Of a DNA stretch of 64,000 nucleotides, positions 63,366 to 64,000 are shown piece after piece. Origin of the DNA: Pyronema omphalodes (taxonomy: Eukaryota; Ascomycota; Pezizomycetes; Pezizales; Pyronemataceae); NCBI GenBank assembly GCA_024516155.1, contig JAJJXM010000057.1, forward strand, positions 372,001-436,000, written 5' to 3'. The notes under the pieces were generated by a model. That model ran no database searches, had not been told where the DNA came from, and was given only the letters and a program-made list of their open reading frames with translations. Position numbers and translations under genes: made by a program. Every line of letters starts with the position of its first letter. The first letter of the stretch is position 1.

Positions 63366-64000
63366 TTACAACCCATTGGCAACGACAATCCGAATAATTT
63401 CCCATAACATGAACCGCCAACGCCCAGCCCTCGACTCCCTCCTAAACAGCGCCTGCACAACAGCAGACATCATCCTGCCACGAGAAATCAACATCACTGA
63501 CCCCGCCTTCGCCACCAGCCACCCCGCCTTCACGTTGGTCCTGCCCCCCCGCGGTGACAGAGCATCCAACAGGACGGCGGCGTATATCAACCGCACAGAC
63601 CCCTACCTAAAAGTATCACAACGCACGGACATATGTACAGACCCAGACCTCCAGGTCCTCGAGGTAGGTACAGATCTCATCCCCGCGTTTTTCCTCTTAG
63701 ATATTTATAACGAACGTGACCCCGAAACCCAAACCTACACAATTCCCCGCTCCCTATCACCCCTTTCCCTCCCCCGCAGATGCGTTATAACAGGTGACCT
63801 CAACGCTCACCACGCTCTATGGAACTCCACAACACGCACACCCAAACGTGCCAGTGAACTGGTACACCTAATAGAACAGGAAAACTGGAGACTGGTTTCC
63901 GTCCCAGACACCCCGACACACTACTACCGACGGGGGACTAGATCCTCCGTTATAGACTTGACCCTGGCCTCGCCAGGCATGATGGCAGAGGTAGGGAACT
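63358..64000 (+). CDS. LINE V ORF2, N-terminal endonuclease (runs off the window)
   Basis: ATG at 63358-63360 inside the end of ORF1. The first 214 codons are open: TTIRIISHNMNRQRP, then ILPREINITDP where X has ILVQEVNVKDP. The catalytic glutamate is kept but the usual Val-Gln before it is Pro-Arg. TGDLNAHHALWNS and SSVIDLTLASPGM follow. It is an APE-type endonuclease by motif; RT and RNase H would lie beyond position 64000. Confidence 0.87.
   Translation, partial: MSNYNPLATTIRIISHNMNRQRPALDSLLNSACTTADIILPREINITDPAFATSHPAFTLVLPPRGDRASNRTAAYINRTDPYLKVSQRTDICTDPDLQVLEVGTDLIPAFFLLDIYNERDPETQTYTIPRSLSPLSLPRRCVITGDLNAHHALWNSTTRTPKRASELVHLIEQENWRLVSVPDTPTHYYRRGTRSSVIDLTLASPGMMAEVGN

Larger units (their letters stand above)
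61230..64000 (+). mobile_element. LINE V, related Tad-like LINE, 3' part beyond the window
   Basis: Starts with GGTAACACACCACACAGCAA and a C run, like the 5' ends of X and Y, within Y4. It carries a leader of about 440 bp, ORF1 (61673-63365) and the first 214 codons of ORF2 (from 63358). ORF1 and ORF2 resemble those of X but are clearly a separate family. The 3' end and duplication cannot be seen. Confidence 0.88.

Overview
The window is eukaryotic repeat DNA, most likely from a filamentous fungus. The evidence is chromodomain Ty3/gypsy retrotransposons (chromoviruses), Tad-like non-LTR retrotransposons whose ORF2 carries endonuclease, reverse transcriptase and RNase H, and CCCTAA-type motifs. 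I see no host gene, tRNA, rRNA or CRISPR array. Almost every base can be assigned to a mobile element, and most boundaries are fixed by target-site duplications (TSDs).

Layout, left to right. LINE X1 (minus, 1-22380) is split by a 1.6 kb solo-LTR-like insert (3488-5096), gypsy A (6295-13717) and gypsy B (15013-21443). A fragment of gypsy C (22381-23689) follows, broken by LINE X2 (minus, 23690-44991). X2 contains Y1 (27457-31016, itself holding Y2), gypsy D (31375-40060, holding Y9) and Y3 (42986-44950). Y4 (plus, about 45018-61229) follows, interrupted by LINE X3 (45522-56468, holding Y5 and Y6) and by Y7 (57227-61213, holding Y8). The window ends inside LINE V (about 61230 onward). Nesting is up to four levels deep.

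Three kinds of element interact. LINEs X and V have ORF1 (zinc-knuckle protein) and ORF2 (endonuclease-RT-RNase H), overlapping by 8 nt. Gypsy B and D are close relatives and C a more diverged one; A is more distant. In A, B and D, gag and pol are joined by the same predicted -1 frameshift site. B and D have an extra 80-codon ORF before gag and an LTR/leader complementarity suggesting Tf1-type self-priming.

The most interesting component is family Y: a repeated unit of about 1.97-2.0 kb with one 484-codon ORF and no RT. Nine copies are visible. Its 3' end is nearly identical to that of LINE X3, so Y looks like an ORF1-only 'half-LINE' mobilised by X. The ORF has a variable N-terminal cassette between nearly constant flanks. 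The family carries two alternative 3' ends, and Y insertions have broken an otherwise open X3. This is inferred from sequence reading alone; no searches or alignments were run.
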